From assembly GCA_014898425.1 (NCBI GenBank), contig RCSZ01000001.1, positions 1,054,001-1,118,000 on the forward strand: DNA of 64,000 nucleotides, read 5' to 3'. Positions 24,252-37,463 of the stretch are shown here, one piece after another. Within the stretch, counting starts at the first letter, position 1. The number at the start of each line of letters is the position of its first letter. The position numbers and the translations under genes are program-made. The notes under the pieces were generated by a model. The model was not told the origin of the DNA. It saw only the letters and a program-made list of their open reading frames with translations, and searched no databases. The DNA is from Botryotinia globosa (lineage: Eukaryota; Ascomycota; Leotiomycetes; Helotiales; Sclerotiniaceae).

Positions 24252-25876
24252 TTTTCGACCCACCAACTATCCCGATACTGGCAACGAAACAGTCCACTCA
24301 TTCACCACCCTTCACGAATCAATCATCTACCCTGTTCAGGTCAACGGTACATTTGCCTTCACCTTGCAACCTTGTACATAGTACTCTCACCCATCATCCT
24401 TCACCCATCAATCACCCATCAATCACCCATCCCCATGAGTCGAGCCGAGAGAGGAAGTGCATGGTTGATTTCAAAGTTGTAGGACGTATCCGCTCTCACA
24501 GAGTTATACAGTAAAGTAAGTAAGCTCTTTGCTTTCCTCCATTCATAGAACAGAACTCTCTTCTATCTTTCATCACCCCTCTGTTGCATATTCCAATAAG
24601 CTTCCGCGCTGCAGCTCTGCCTGCATACTCCATGTAACCTTGGGCTTGACACTAAAACGCTACAGAAAAGTACCCAGTACTTGCTTTACCTTGCTTTCCT
24701 TACTTTTTTTCGTCCACTCCTCACTTCTTGTACACGTCTGGTTTCGCGTCACGATTCGAATTCGAAACCTTCGAATCTTTTTTCTGCCATTCTATCCATC
24801 TCTCACGACTGCGAAAAGAACGACGATATCACGATCCTCATTTATGTTCCATACCAATCTCACTCGTCCTCCCATCTAACTCGCCAAGTGACGGCTTCCT
24901 GCCTCTGTATCACCGAACCTGCGACTATTCATTCATTTGTCGCCAAATTCACCGCCAGGACTCGAGAGATCTATAATCGATTCACCGTTCACAAACCTAA
25001 AACATACGATTTTACATCATAGAAGATCAACGATACAAGATTCTTTTCATCTCTTTCTTACGATTTGATTTCCAGTCTTATCCATTTGCCAATCGCATGA
25101 AAAGGTTGGAAGATTGAGGTTCATACTTTCACAAATACCAACCAATTGAAGTCGAGAGCCTGCACAACACTACTTCTTTCTGCCATAAGCACTGCATCCA
25201 AAGACGCCCAACTTCACAAAAAATCCTTTCCAGGAGTCAATGATCCAATTAGTCTGCTGAATGCATGAACACGATATTACATATAACTTGTCAACGTCTG
25301 TTAGTCCTGGGGTAATCGGATAATTACTCTGCACATTTTTCGACTGTGGCACCCAGCATCACTGGCAAAGGGAACTTGCATATCTTGAGGAGGAATTTCC
25401 GAGAAACAAATTTTCGTATCTGGAACATACACATGGTTTTCACATTGGAATCTTAATTTGTAAGGTCATCCCCATATCTGGGATTGGAGCTTGTCCCCTC
25501 GAGATAAATGTGCATGATTATCTGATCTTTTATTTTTCTGCCCCGATGTCAGGAAGAGTGCACTGACAAGTCAAGCAGGTCCAAACGCCCAATCTTGCTA
25601 AGGCATATCAGACGGCGTACTATCGGGTTTCACCCACTTTCGAGAGGACGAATAGGTATTTTGATCTAGATCTCGCAAAGGCAGTGAATTGGTTATTGGT
25701 TAACCTCAAAAATTGGCTTTAAATCGTGATACTCATTTACTAAGTCTAAACTCAAGAGATATTTTCAAACGAGTTTCATGGAACTGTAAAATTTACAGCT
25801 ACAAGGCACTAGAAAGCTCGAATCTGGAACTCGAGTGACAAACAACGACCTAGATTGAGCTTCAGAGTCAGTAACA

Positions 25877-28800
25877 ATGGCAGCGACTCTACCACGATCT
25901 TCGAGGCCTTCTTATGGACCACCAACATCAGCACTACCGGCTTTACCCATGCCAAAGACTCGAAATAGCATGAATGCATTGCCATTGCCCACAGACGGAT
26001 CGGAAGTACCAAGTACGCCTAGAAGTGGACTACGAACTCCGTCATCATCCAGCCTTCAACCATTGAGGAGCCCAGGTCTTTCAAAGGCACCAACTCCTCC
26101 AGGAGTTAATGCAGCTGGTAAAAGTATAAGAAAAACGATTAGCATCAATGCGTTTCCTCAGCCTCCTCGAGGAGGTGTCAGAACAGCGAGTTTACCGCCC
26201 AGTCCTTTATCTGGCGGTGCTGCACCAGGGACCGCGATATCAACAGGAGAGTCAAGTAAAAGGGAATCATCAGAAATCAATCCGACCAATAGTGGTAGCG
26301 GGAAACCCCGAAAGCGAACAACAGCAATGGCCAATCCTAGTGCACAAACTGCTGTTAACGGATCAATGCCGTCCCTACTCAACGGGGGCGGGGACAATAT
26401 TTCAATATCCAGCGGTGCTGGGGCTCGAGGATCGGATGGTCTATTAAGCTTACCCTCGCCTCCTCAAAGCCGCAGCTCGTCGGCCCAGGATTCATATTCG
26501 ACATCGGTGACAACCACCGAAGAGCTTGGAGATGGATTTAGAGGTCGAGAGGGACCTGACGATGCCGATAAAAGATCCTCGAAGCCTGCAGAAGGCAAAG
26601 GAAATGTCATTGTCAGCGTACGTGTACGTCCGGATGCGAATAGTAATCCAGAAACTAGCAGGAGTGACGGAGAATGGGTAGTAGATGGAAGGAAATCACT
26701 GGTGGCTTACCGCGGGAAGGAAGGTGGCGATTATTACTATGGTAAAGCTATGTTCGATAATGTTTCCAAGCTGAAGATGCTAATACAGTAGCAGACAACG
26801 TTTTTTCGCAGCAGGATAATAACGCTAAAGTATATGATGCATCCGCCAAAAGGCTCGTACGGCGAGTAATGGAAGGGTATCACGGCACAGTTTTCGCATA
26901 TGGTATGACGGGTACCGGAAAGACGTTTTCTATGCAAGGAACAGATAAGATGCCCGGTGTTATTCCTCTCGCCATTACCGACATTTTTTCATATATTCGT
27001 GAAACTCCATCGCGAGAATTTCTACTCAGGGTCAGTTACTTGGAGATATACAACGAAAAGATTCATGACCTTTTGAGTGCTTCTACAGGTCCTGCAACGG
27101 GCCCAGGAGCTGTTCAAACCGAAGAAATCAAGCTCCGAGAAGATAGCAAGAGAGGCGTGTATGCTACACCACTGAAAGAAGAAATAGTGCAATCTCCAAC
27201 GCAATTAATTCGTGTGATCTTTCGGGGTGATCAAGCACGAAAGACTTCCAGTACACAATTTAATGCCAGGAGTTCACGTAGTCATGCCGTCGTACAGATA
27301 GTGGTTGAATCTCGCGAGCGGGTCCCCGGGGGAGCAGCCATGCAAGAAAATAAACGAACAGGGATGAGTCCTGGTTGTGTCCGTGTTTCTACCCTCAGTC
27401 TGATCGATTTGGCGGGATCAGAGAGAGCCGCCGAAACGAAAGAACGACGTACTGAAGGTTCCCATATCAATAAAAGTTTGTTGACTCTTGGAACAGTCAT
27501 TGCTCGACTGTCGGGGAACAAAGACAAGGATGGCAAACCAATGGACAAGGACGGAAAGCATTTGCCATATCGCGACAGCAAGCTTACAAGACTTCTTCAA
27601 GGCGCGCTTTCGGGAGGTTCGCTTGTCAGTATTCTGTGTACAATATCTGTGGGATCTGGAGCAAGTGCTGCCGGACCCAACAGCCATACGAGCGAGACTC
27701 TGAACACCTTGAAATTTGCTTCCAGAGCTGCAGCAAACATTGTCAGTCATGCTAAAAAGGCCGAGGATGCGTCGAATGGAGGTGGTGATGGTAATACTAG
27801 GGCCTTATTAGAACGATACCGTATGGAAATCGTGGATCTGAAGAAACAGTTAGATGGCCAGACGAAAGCCAAATTCAACGAGGAGGATCAAGCCCAAAAG
27901 GAGGAAGCAAAAGCTCGTCATAACGAGCAATTGATAGAGATGCAGTTGGCTCGAACCGCTCTTAAAGAGAGAATCGACCATCTAAATAGACTGATCCTCA
28001 GCTCCAAGTCCACAGGTGTCAATACCAATGGTACCTATTCAGCTTTAGGTATGCGACATAGGCTATCGATGGGAACGTCAAGTGGCCATATGTCTTCATT
28101 ATCAATGCGATCATCTATGACACCATCTACCATCACATTAGATCGCGCCAATTCGGTCTCTACCATTGGCCGACGTCCCAGTGCGCAACGATTATCCGGT
28201 ACTATCTCGGGCGATCATACATCCATGGAGGATGAAGACTCTGGGGGCGAATACGGAAATGGTAATGCTTCATTGGCAGCGCAGAATCGTGCCTTGCAGG
28301 CCGACCTTGCAGATAAGACCCGATATTGCCAGACCTTAGAAAAGCGACTCCTACAAGCTCGGCGCTCTAGTCAGTCGAGGACGTCTGTACAGTTCGGTAG
28401 CAAGTCAAATATAATGGTGGGTGAAGACCATGGGATCTCCAACCTATTGAGAGATAAGGATGCTGAGATTGCGGACTTGCGAGCGAGACTCGATGATAAG
28501 GATCGCATGTTATCTGCCCTTCGCAGTTCTGCTCGGTCTCGAGACACTGCCGAACGTGATCCTCGCCACAGCCTAGGCCAAGGAATGCCTCTGAGTCCCG
28601 TCTCGGCTAGGGAATCTCAATTGTTCGACACTGGTCTGACAAGTGCAGGAGGCGCAGCGAAGGTTCTCCCACCCACCGTCCTTCCCCCAACGCCCCTCAA
28701 GAATTCAAAGAGTGTAGATGAGATGAGCAAAATGCTTGATGAGATGATACAAGATCGAATTGAAAATGGACAATCAAACAAAGAGGTTGGAGGAAGTATG

Positions 28801-28953
28801 CGTGCAGGCGAGCGCAAACGAGCGGTGTCAACGGATCCAATTCCTGGAGTTGAACCTCTCAAGAGTCCACATCTGAGTTCCAAGGCTCAGCTACATGATT
28901 CTGGTGTTGTAGTAACTGATTATTTCAAGAAGAGCGAGGGAGAAAATCTGTAG
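25877..28953 (+). CDS. Kinesin-7 type motor protein (KipA/Kip2/Tea2-like)
   Basis: Exons 25877..26741 and 26795..28953; intron 26742..26794, phase 1, branch GCTAATAC. The product is 1007 residues. Residues 1-235 are a Ser/Pro/Gly-rich tail. The motor starts at about KGNVIVSVRVRPD, with P-loop GMTGTGKT (residues 325-332), switch I NARSSRSH (445-452) and switch II DLAGSE (493-498). A coiled coil follows (ALLERYRMEIVDLKKQLDG), then Ser-rich sequence and a second coiled coil (NRALQADLADKTRYCQTLEK). An N-terminal extension before the motor plus VRRVMEGYHGTVFAYGMTGT is typical of the KipA/Kip2/Tea2 group. These walk to microtubule plus ends, carry polarity factors and keep hyphae growing straight. 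The junction restores the conserved YDNVF motif, so it is well supported. Confidence 0.95.
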
Positions 28954-31900
28954 TTAATATGGGTATGGTTTATGGCGTTATTGGGAGGTTTATTTGTTGT
29001 CTATACCCACGTTTACTTTGCTTTCATTTTATTTCCCGGGACATTTTGCTTATCACAGCATGCTCCTTTTTTATGTGGCAATTGGTGATGGGGCACTTGA
29101 GCGGGCTGGCATTTTTGGGAACTGTTTCGTTGGGTGGTTGGTGGGACGGATAGTGGCATTTATCTGTCTTAATGTAATAATATGACCAGGGTAGACTTGG
29201 GGCCTGGCTGGATGGGCGAAATCAGGAAAAATCATACTTCTGGATCGCTGGAGGACTTTCTTATACTACTTGGTTTCGTTTACTTTTGTGGCGGGACCAA
29301 ATGCACATTTGGGAGATGATCAAATCTTAAAGGTGGATTTGTGGATTGATACCAGGAAGGATACAAACTGATACAAATACAGCATGTCGATACAGCGATG
29401 ATGGGAATTGTTACGTAAAAAGAATTGCGATGAGATGTTAGTTATGGGTGAGATTGTTGAGTCTAGCGTGCGGTTGCCAGAGAAGAAAGATATCAAGTTA
29501 GAGTTAGATGACCTGTGATTTAACGAATTGATAGAGTCAAAATATGACTTGACATATCAGAATTTTCATGGCCGTTTGAATTTAAATGTGAGAGCAGGCA
29601 TGTGAAATGTGATTAAATGTAGCTCTTTATTTTTGTATCAATGCAAACGGGAAAGGAAGTTGAAGCGCGGTAGCCACCAGCCGGGCAGGGCATAGAGAGA
29701 AAAAGTTGCTTCGTTTCTTTTCGATGAGGCACGTTACGGTTTTGGACAGGTTTGGAGGAATGCCTAATACCTAATGTTTCCTACTTGGTGACGACAGTGA
29801 TGATCATGAGGATTACCCACCGTGCTTGACTTATCATACTTGTGCTACCATGTCAGCTTCAGCTTCAGCTTCAGCTTCCCGGTGACTGTACGTCGAAAGC
29901 TGATGAAATCATACGTTGCGTCGTTGAAAGCAAGCATGTTTGTGTACCTACCTACCTACCTACCTACCTACCTGTGGACAGCACCGCCACGAGGATCTGG
30001 TTGGGAGTTGGTATTTGGTATTTGGGATTCGGTATTCTGTGGAGAGGTTCTGAAGCGGTGGTTTGCTTGCGTCATCTTTACATATAACTGCTTGCTCGGC
30101 TTTTTCTGCATACCTCGTCCAGGAGAGTCGTTGTGGTGTGGTGATGACCTGTGGGAACTCAGGAGGTGGGATTTGGGGAATTATGAATGGAGAGGGATGG
30201 TGCGTATATATGTATGTAGGTATGTATGTATACTGTCGCTTGATTTTGGTGTTGATGGAATGAATGTAACCTATTGGAGAATGTGGTGATTGAAATCTTG
30301 TCATTGTTAAATTTTATTTTTGAAAAGTCGTTCGATTGTCTAATCTGTGTTTACATTCTGATCTCTCATGAAGTAGATAGATAAAGAGTCGAAATTTGGA
30401 TTATATTATAGCATTTTATTCGTATGGATTTTTCCATTCAAAATAATTTTTTGAATATTTTTGTTTATTATTATTAATCTTTTGAATATTTTAACCCTTT
30501 GAATTAAGAAGTTTTCTTATCTTTTTTATATAAATCAAATAATTTATTTTGAATTTCTCTTAGATTTTTATTAATAATTACTATAAATATCATATTCCTT
30601 TTGTAATAAATTATGTTAAAAGATTAATTATTAATTAAAGATAAGATTCAAAGTAAGTATTTTCCAAGAAATGCTAATCCCGTTCGCATATCAATTGCGA
30701 CGATTGTTGGGTGAATAATCGCGCGAATCTATTTTTCTGATCATCCCATTTCTAGCCTGTCTTGTTGGTAGTGTTCCCGGAGAGGAAGAATCGGATGATC
30801 AACGAATAGCAATGAAATCCTCCAACAGAAGGATGTCGATGATCCTTCCTGTGACACTTCTCAAGGCTTCCGTGGTTCAAACTCCTGTAGAGTGAGAAAT
30901 GGAAGGAAGGTTGTTTGGATAAGAATTGTAAGACAGCGAGAATTCCGCCACTTATTATAACCAAGGATGGCACAAAGATGCTTTGCTTACCGAGGTACTC
31001 ATGCTTTACGCACAAGTGCTTATGCATGAGACGTACAAAGCCGATCTCGACCACACGGTACATTTCCTGGGAATTGCCGAGAAGTAGTACGGGGTACGGG
31101 GAATATATGTTAAACACGATTTACGATATATGAGTGGATGTAGATGGTGGCGTCTTCTGCGGTGAGTGCTGTGCGAGAATGTGCTCAACTCGAGACGGGT
31201 GACTGAGCATCTGTCTAGCAGACCACGGAGGAGGTGGCATCATATTACATACTTGATATCGTAGAGGGAAAAATGTTTCAATCGATTGTTTTCTCCGCGA
31301 TAGAACCTTAATTCACGGACGTGAATCTCCTCGTCCGTATCAAAAAGCCCAAGAGAAAAGATGATTCATAAAATCACATGTAGATTGGATGTTGTAGATT
31401 GGATGTTGTAGAATTTTGCTTTGTTTGGACTTGTTTAATCTTGATGTTCTGGTGCATGATTGGCTGTAATGAGCAGTCGGACATTTTCATTAGCACGTTT
31501 CGGATGTTCAGGGGTCAACGCAATGCACTTTATCGAGTTTGCGGTTGAACAAGAAAGAAAGAGACGGGAGGGAAGCCAAAAATCCTATTTAGGCGAGTTA
31601 GACCCCCTCCATGATGAGTGGAGAGTGGAGAATTTAAGGAAGAGGAAGGAACAAGAAGAGTATGTACTTGGTTTGTAAGAAAGGTCAAGAGATATATGAC
31701 ATTTATTATGCAATGTGCAATGTGCATATCCGGTTCCACCAGCTAATCAAGTCAAATCGACATGAGGTCGCGTATTCTCATGTTGATGGGCAATGAATCA
31801 ATGATGGGCATGAAAACAAGGTTTTCAACAAGGTTGGATAATATCAATGCTTATGGATACAACTTACAACCTAGACCCTGTCTACAGCCTACCGGTGGCG

Positions 31901-33104
31901 GTATTTCCCTCGGGGTTCAAAGAGGTGTACACGGTACACTCACTGTAGACGTTGCTTTGCTTGCTCTTGGTATTCCTCACAACAGGAAATCATCCAAAGC
32001 CCTTCCGGGTTCTTGGTGTAAGGGAAACGTCTGATATTTGGTGAGGGATGACGGCTCTTGGGAAGAAGGAAAGACAGAAAAGCTTTCTGCAACATCGTCT
32101 CTTCTTTCTTCTTTCTTTCCTCTTTCCTCTTGACATTCATCATCTTTCCCGTTCACCTGTAACTACTGTAACATCATACATGCACATGGATGCTGCTTAA
32201 ATCCCTTTTTGGCCCCACGTTCCATTCCATAAGATTTGACCCCTAGTTCCTAACTTCCCTCCCTCAGCCCCACGCGAGAATCTAGCTTCAACCAATCATC
32301 GCTCAAATCTGCACAGAAATTGATGACTACATACAAGGGCCTTACCATGCAAAATAATCACATCTCTGTCTCAAGTTGATCTCCTTCTTTTCCGGTATCA
32401 CTGTTTCAGATCTTTTCTCGGGTCATGGATATCATCCTGGTTTCCTTTCTTCATCTTAATCACATCTATTCTTCGTCTCAATCTCATCTTCTGTTCATCC
32501 AGTGAATGCCAGTGAATGGTCTCGGATTTTCTTTCTCCTGTCTTGAATGTAAAATGTGCCATGTAGATCATGCATTTTGACTTTGGTACATCACGATTCA
32601 CCTCATTGATTCAGAAAAGGATACGAAAGATTCCACCTTGGACGTCACCGGTGTCCACCTCTTGGGTCAACTCCAACTCTATGCGCTTCTACATATTCCA
32701 ACAATATTCTTCGTTTCGTCTTTACGCGCTTCCGCATCTACTCCACATTTTACTGTTGCCAAGAAACAATATCCATACACTTCAGAAGTGCTATATCTTC
32801 TGAAATATCTCAAATATATTAAGATTTTCCGATTCTGGAAAGCAAACCTTCTTGTTTCGGTTCATATCCGTTGAAGGCTTTGCCTCTAAAGAGCCTTCAC
32901 TTCCTCACCTGTCTCCTTATTACTCACTTCATTTACTTACCTCGGAAGTTGGAACTTTCTACATGTCACCTACTCAACATTTACTTTTCAAGTGCAGGCA
33001 CATCTGAGAGCTTCTCTAATAGCACTTCAACGCTCCTTCTCTAGGCAACTTTCGCAACTGCATTCTTTTTCGTTTCTTCCTGGCTGTGCCAGTCATTTTA
33101 CCTC
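28954..33104. other. Intergenic, 4.15 kb
   Basis: No supported gene. It contains (AGCTTC)4 at about 29854-29878, a TACC run at 29945-29973, an AT-rich dispersed repeat (about 30410-30665), and from about 32040 a C/T-rich stretch like a long 5' leader of the next gene. Frames at 30752-31117 (minus), 31460-31678 and 31762-32034 show no conserved features and mostly begin at non-ATG codons or lack support. Confidence 0.5.
30533..30662. repeat. AT-rich dispersed repeat, copy 2
   Basis: Same family as 18382-18540, same orientation, with internal deletions. Shared ordered words include AAATAATTTAT, TATTAATAA, ACTATAAATAT, TAATAAATTAT and AAGATTCAAA/AAGATTCGAA. Confidence 0.6.
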
Positions 33105-35018
33105 ATGGTTCCTCCTCCTCTTGACGTGAAAAAGTCATACACGCACTCAGACATGCTTCTCTCATCACGAACTTCTCCTCAGCTCAGTTTGCGTAAATCT
33201 GGAGGGTATGATCCAAACGACCGAGGACCATCGTCGTCTACTTCTTCCAGATTTAGCTTCAACTATTTGATCAAATCGCCCCCGCCTTCACCGAGTCTTC
33301 CAGCTTTAGTTCCAAGGCACGGTAAGCCAGCCCCATCACGGACTCCTCGAAAGTGGTTCAGAGGGTTTTTATGGGTTTCTGGCATATTGGGGTTACTTTA
33401 CTTTAGTTTCACCTCGACATGGCTAGAAAAGCCCATGACGGCCGTAGGGTGGGCAACAGATTCTGGTAATCAGTATGAGATGGTTGGAGAGTCAGAATTG
33501 CCGGACTTTCCAACCCCAGTCATCGTAACAGACAAACGCGGACGATCAAAATGGACGGTTTCCATACCTCCGAATCACGAATTTCCTCTGACTCCCATAC
33601 AATATGCCGATATATGCGCGCAAAATTTGGAAGTTGCTGCCACTGTTGCAGATCTTCATAGCCACGTGCACCGAGAGCATTTTGCACATTATGATTACTA
33701 CCATGTGGACCCAAATTTCATGGACGTTGCTGAGGCTGAGGCACATGGACTTTTACCCGGAATTAAGGCGAAGAACAATGTATTGAGGGAAAAAGATGGT
33801 TCATTGGTGGGCGAAAACAAGGACGGCTTGATCGATTCAGATATCTGTGACAAGACTCTGACTTTTGTGCTGGAAACATCAGATGCGGGACTCGGAAAGG
33901 GCTTGATGATGCTGTGGACTGCGTTCGGCTTAGCTCAAAAGGAAGGAAGACATTTCTTCGTAGATGATTCAAGATGGTAAGCTTTGAGAAACTAAGGGTC
34001 ATTTCTTTCCTCGTTACTGACAACAACAAGGGCATACGGCAAATATACAACATTCTTCAAGCCACCTCCGACACCCAAATGCAGACCCCCACCGCGCCAC
34101 GAGATGCTTCCATGCCCGCATCATGCTCGTCATTTAGTAGTCTCGGCTGCTACCGCAACTCATATCTTGGGAGGATCTTTCAACGATTATTTTGAAGACC
34201 CGAAAAAGATGGAAGTCTATCGACAAAAGCCTATCTTTGAAATGGCTCGACTCGGTTACGAAGCCCTTTTCCACCTATCCGACGATGACAATAAATATGT
34301 TGACAACAGAGCCGGGGAATTCTCGGCGAAGTCCACACTAGAACCATCAAATCAGGAAAGCGGGATGGTCATTGGTATACATGTTCGTCACGGGGACAGG
34401 AGACCATACGAATTCCAGTATAAAGACAGCTATATTCCATTGACAGTGTATAGCGACAAAGCACACATGTTGATAAACGAGAAGTTCAATCACTCACTTC
34501 CGAGTGGGGAACACGACACTTTGGCTAAAATGGCCAGTGCATTGGTCATTGCCTCTGATGACCCAGATGTCTATGATTCCGAAGAATTCAAAGACGTCTC
34601 TAGAGCGCAGGAGCAGATTCGACTAGCATCCAAGAATGCTCTTGATGCAGCCGCTCCGAAACCTAACACTCCAGGGCCAAGAAAATTCGTAGATGACACA
34701 GTAGGATGGGAAGGAGGATTCTATGCTGGCATGTTCTGGAGTTTAGGCAAACCTTCGGGAACTCCGAAAACTGCTGTCGAAACCCCGGATACAACATTAC
34801 CTCCTACTACAGAAGCTTTACGATTGAGAGAATTGGTCGGGAGGGCTTATTTGATGGATTTGGCGGTGTTGGGAAAAGCAAGTGACAAGATTGTCTGTAC
34901 AGTCAGTGCCACGGGCTGCAGGCTTCTTGCCGTGATGATGGGATGGGAGAAGGCGATTGATCAAGGGGGATTCGTCAATGTGGATGGAAACTTTAATTGG
35001 AGAGGAGTGGAATGGTGA
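33105..35018 (+). CDS. Type II membrane glycosyltransferase-like protein (fucosyltransferase-type HxRxGD motif)
   Basis: Exons 33105..33976 and 34031..35018; 54-nt intron, phase 2, joining R-W-AYGKY without loss. The product is 619 residues. A short basic cytosolic tail, a single membrane anchor at about residues 86-104 (FLWVSGILGLLYFSF) and a large lumenal domain give the layout of a Golgi glycosyltransferase. GIHVRHGDRRPYEFQY (about 406-421) resembles the HxRxGD/HVRRTDK nucleotide-sugar motif of alpha-1,6 and protein O-fucosyltransferases. A later SATGCRLLAVMMGW stretch matches the place where such enzymes have their acceptor-side helix. Donor and acceptor are unknown. A general fungal membrane protein of unknown activity is the alternative. 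The upstream 1 kb is C/T-rich, consistent with a 5' leader. Confidence 0.75.
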
Positions 35019-36221
35019 AAAAGTCGAGCACTTTTCTCCTCTTTCATGCGTGCAATTAAACTATTCTTTTGTTCATATTAATACCTCTGGGTAGCGGGAT
35101 TTTTTGGCGTAAAAGCATTGCCCCGTCGTTGGAGATGGAGTTTTGGGCTTTATGGGACAATCCACAATCGTGATGGAGATTAAGGTAAACAGGAAGCATG
35201 CATTGTACGGTGTAGGATTACGTGTTGCATGATACCAGGCCATTGGTTTAGCGTTTTTTTATAGAAATTACTTGAATAGTATATCATTTCTCAATTCGAA
35301 CTTGTTCTATATACCCTGGTGATGACTGCTGAATAGCTTATAAATCATGAAGGAACCAGTGATGCTTTCTCTGATCGTCCCTTACTTCCTTGACTACAGC
35401 ATATTCGTCGCTTGTTGCTTCTACGGCGCAAAGTTGCGCAATCGAGAAGTCTGATACCGGAAGAGAAGCAAGGCATGGCAATACGCATACCTACCTATGT
35501 ATATCTATGTGCTGCCTTCACCAAACTTCCAGATTGTCTAGTCGGGATTGGATATTCAAAAGTATCTGATTGTTATGTTCGAATTGGAACATTGGAAGAT
35601 ATCCCAGGAGCTGCAGTTTGAATTTCGGAAGACTTGGTACGCATTATAACCAATTTAACCGATTTAATTGATACAATGATTATTTCAATTGATATCAAAA
35701 CTGTTATTCATATCAACATCCTAATTCAAATCATACAATTACTCTCCTACTTTCATACTTTATTATGTGATTTGATCTAGTACAGACTGTACAGTTAACC
35801 TACATCTAGCTTACGCCACACCCAAACTTTTCCGTCAAAACCTCGGCACGATGATAACGCTAGGTAGGCTCTGAAACATACAATCCAGCATATAACCATT
35901 TGATGTAGCCTAGTAAAGATCTAGAGAACCTGCGCTATCCACAAACTTTCCATCAAAACTTCGACAAGATGATTTTCTCCCAAGCTCTAAAACGTTGTAG
36001 GTTGTTCTTTCTCGCTCAGTATTACTTAAGGTGATGGGGAAGTAAAGATCGACTCGGTCATCCTCTCCCTAACATGTTTCATATTTTCATATTCTTCCGC
36101 TCTTCATCATCTCATCCATCATTCTTCATTCTTCGCCCGTTAAGGTAGCATTTCTTACACCAAAAACGTTCCAAATCAAGCCTTTGTTAACAGTTTTATT
36201 CATCGAGATTGTAAAATCATC
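35019..36221. other. Intergenic, 1.2 kb
   Basis: No supported gene. A short frame at 35412-35621 has no features. The stretch 36050-36140 is CATC/TTC-rich, as in fungal promoters, just ahead of the next gene. Confidence 0.6.
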
Positions 36222-37463
36222 ATGGGCCAGCCAAGAAGCATAAATGGGCTCTCGACTAGCAACCAGATCCGACGTATGTCGATGGAAAGCTTCTTGGAAT
36301 CTTGTCCGCCTACTCCTGCTCACACTCCCTTGGTTCGATCGCCCGTCAGAATACTCGGGAGTGGGTTGTCAGCCTTGACACTCGCACGCGGTCTTTACAA
36401 AAAGAACATTCCCTTCAAGATCTTCACAAAAGATAGTCGACCTGAAAAGAACTCCAAACGACATGATTATAGTATTTTGTTACCAGTGTGGATTGTCCAA
36501 GACCTAAGGCAACTGTTGAACATTGGCGAAAAAAGGTTTCAAGATCGCCTTTTAGTGCCTAGCACCACACCCTTTCCTCAGAGGATAACCAATACCAAAG
36601 TGAGAGTTCACCGCGGTACGCTAGAGCGTCGTTTGAGGTCACGATTCAAGGATGATATTGAATGGAATTGTGAGATTAAGGTTAGATCAAGCGGGTCGCC
36701 TCGTTTGGTTTTCCCCCCGCATGTCGATGCATTGGAAGGGAATATTACGTTTGACTGCATGGGCGTTCATTCTCCGCTCCAATGTCCAGGTAGCTATAGA
36801 GAAATCAACCCCATTGTAGTATTCCGAGGCACTGTCATCCTGTCAAAGACTTTGTGGAATCAGAAGTTTCGAGATTGGTTTCCTGGCAATAAAGCGCAAA
36901 TCCATACGAAATTCGACAGAACCAATTTGGATCTCATAATCAACCACACTGACACGCAAAGTGGTGAAGTGAGCTTAACTTACATCTATTCACGGCCGCG
37001 CTTAGATAGTTTGATAGACACTGAAGATGAGCTCTGGAAACCGACGCGACCAACTTACGAAGCAGCATCCCCTGTCTTGATCGAAAAGTTTCTCGACGAA
37101 ATCAAAAACTTCAGACAAAATCATGATCTACCTGGCCCTTATGAAGAGATTTTCAATCCCGACACGATGAAAGAAAACAGAATTTTACATTGGCTGTTGA
37201 GAACTCACCAGGTGGACCAGCCAGAACTTATCAAATTGTGGACGGGCGATGAAAAGATAATGAAATTAGGCGATGCTATAATAACCATGCCCATAGTCGA
37301 GACCACTGGTGCTGAGCTTGCTATCTCCGATGGTTTGGAAGTGGCGGACCAGATTGAGACATACGGGGGAGCAAGGTTGCACCGCTGGTTTATTGAAGGC
37401 TGGAATTGGAGGCTTACTGCATTTCAGGAGAGTAACCGCCGTATACTTACAAGGTTTCGATGA
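36222..37463 (+). CDS. FAD-dependent monooxygenase/oxidoreductase-like protein
   Basis: Single exon, 413 residues, ATG at 36222. A dinucleotide-binding beta-alpha-beta begins at about residue 42: VRILGSGLSALTLARGLYKK, with GSGLSA in place of the usual GxGxxG (third Gly replaced). The family's typical KIFTKD strand follows. Near residue 347, LGDAIITMPIVETTGAELAI stands where group A flavin monooxygenases have GDAAHPMPP...G...AI. The middle RGTLERRLRSR resembles the RxxL...L helix that contacts FAD. So the fold is that of PHBH-type hydroxylases, but several key residues are altered. It may be catalytically changed or serve an unknown substrate. No neighbouring biosynthetic genes suggest a pathway. 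Confidence 0.75.
   Translation: MGQPRSINGLSTSNQIRRMSMESFLESCPPTPAHTPLVRSPVRILGSGLSALTLARGLYKKNIPFKIFTKDSRPEKNSKRHDYSILLPVWIVQDLRQLLNIGEKRFQDRLLVPSTTPFPQRITNTKVRVHRGTLERRLRSRFKDDIEWNCEIKVRSSGSPRLVFPPHVDALEGNITFDCMGVHSPLQCPGSYREINPIVVFRGTVILSKTLWNQKFRDWFPGNKAQIHTKFDRTNLDLIINHTDTQSGEVSLTYIYSRPRLDSLIDTEDELWKPTRPTYEAASPVLIEKFLDEIKNFRQNHDLPGPYEEIFNPDTMKENRILHWLLRTHQVDQPELIKLWTGDEKIMKLGDAIITMPIVETTGAELAISDGLEVADQIETYGGARLHRWFIEGWNWRLTAFQESNRRILTRFR

Larger units (their letters stand above)
22219..25876. other. Intergenic, 3.7 kb, repeats and long pyrimidine-rich leader
   Basis: No supported gene. Left part: GC-moderate sequence with a 9-bp ctgccatg-type run (about 23335-23395), a gtatctag array, a (CA)n tract (23887-23907) and TACC runs. 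Right part (about 24130-25100) is strongly C/T-rich on the plus strand with (CT)24. This suits a long kinesin promoter or 5' leader. Several open frames here (for example 24529-24879) are low-complexity consequences of the C/T bias. Confidence 0.55.

Noticed and set aside
24132..25022. Several overlapping plus-strand ORFs of 80-116 codons
   Set aside because: C/T-rich low-complexity DNA around (CT)24 suppresses stop codons; no family text and no splice continuity. Better explained as promoter or leader of the kinesin gene.
30752..31117. 121-codon minus-strand ORF with a hydrophobic stretch
   Set aside because: Starts at GTG, no conserved features, no matching neighbouring exon.
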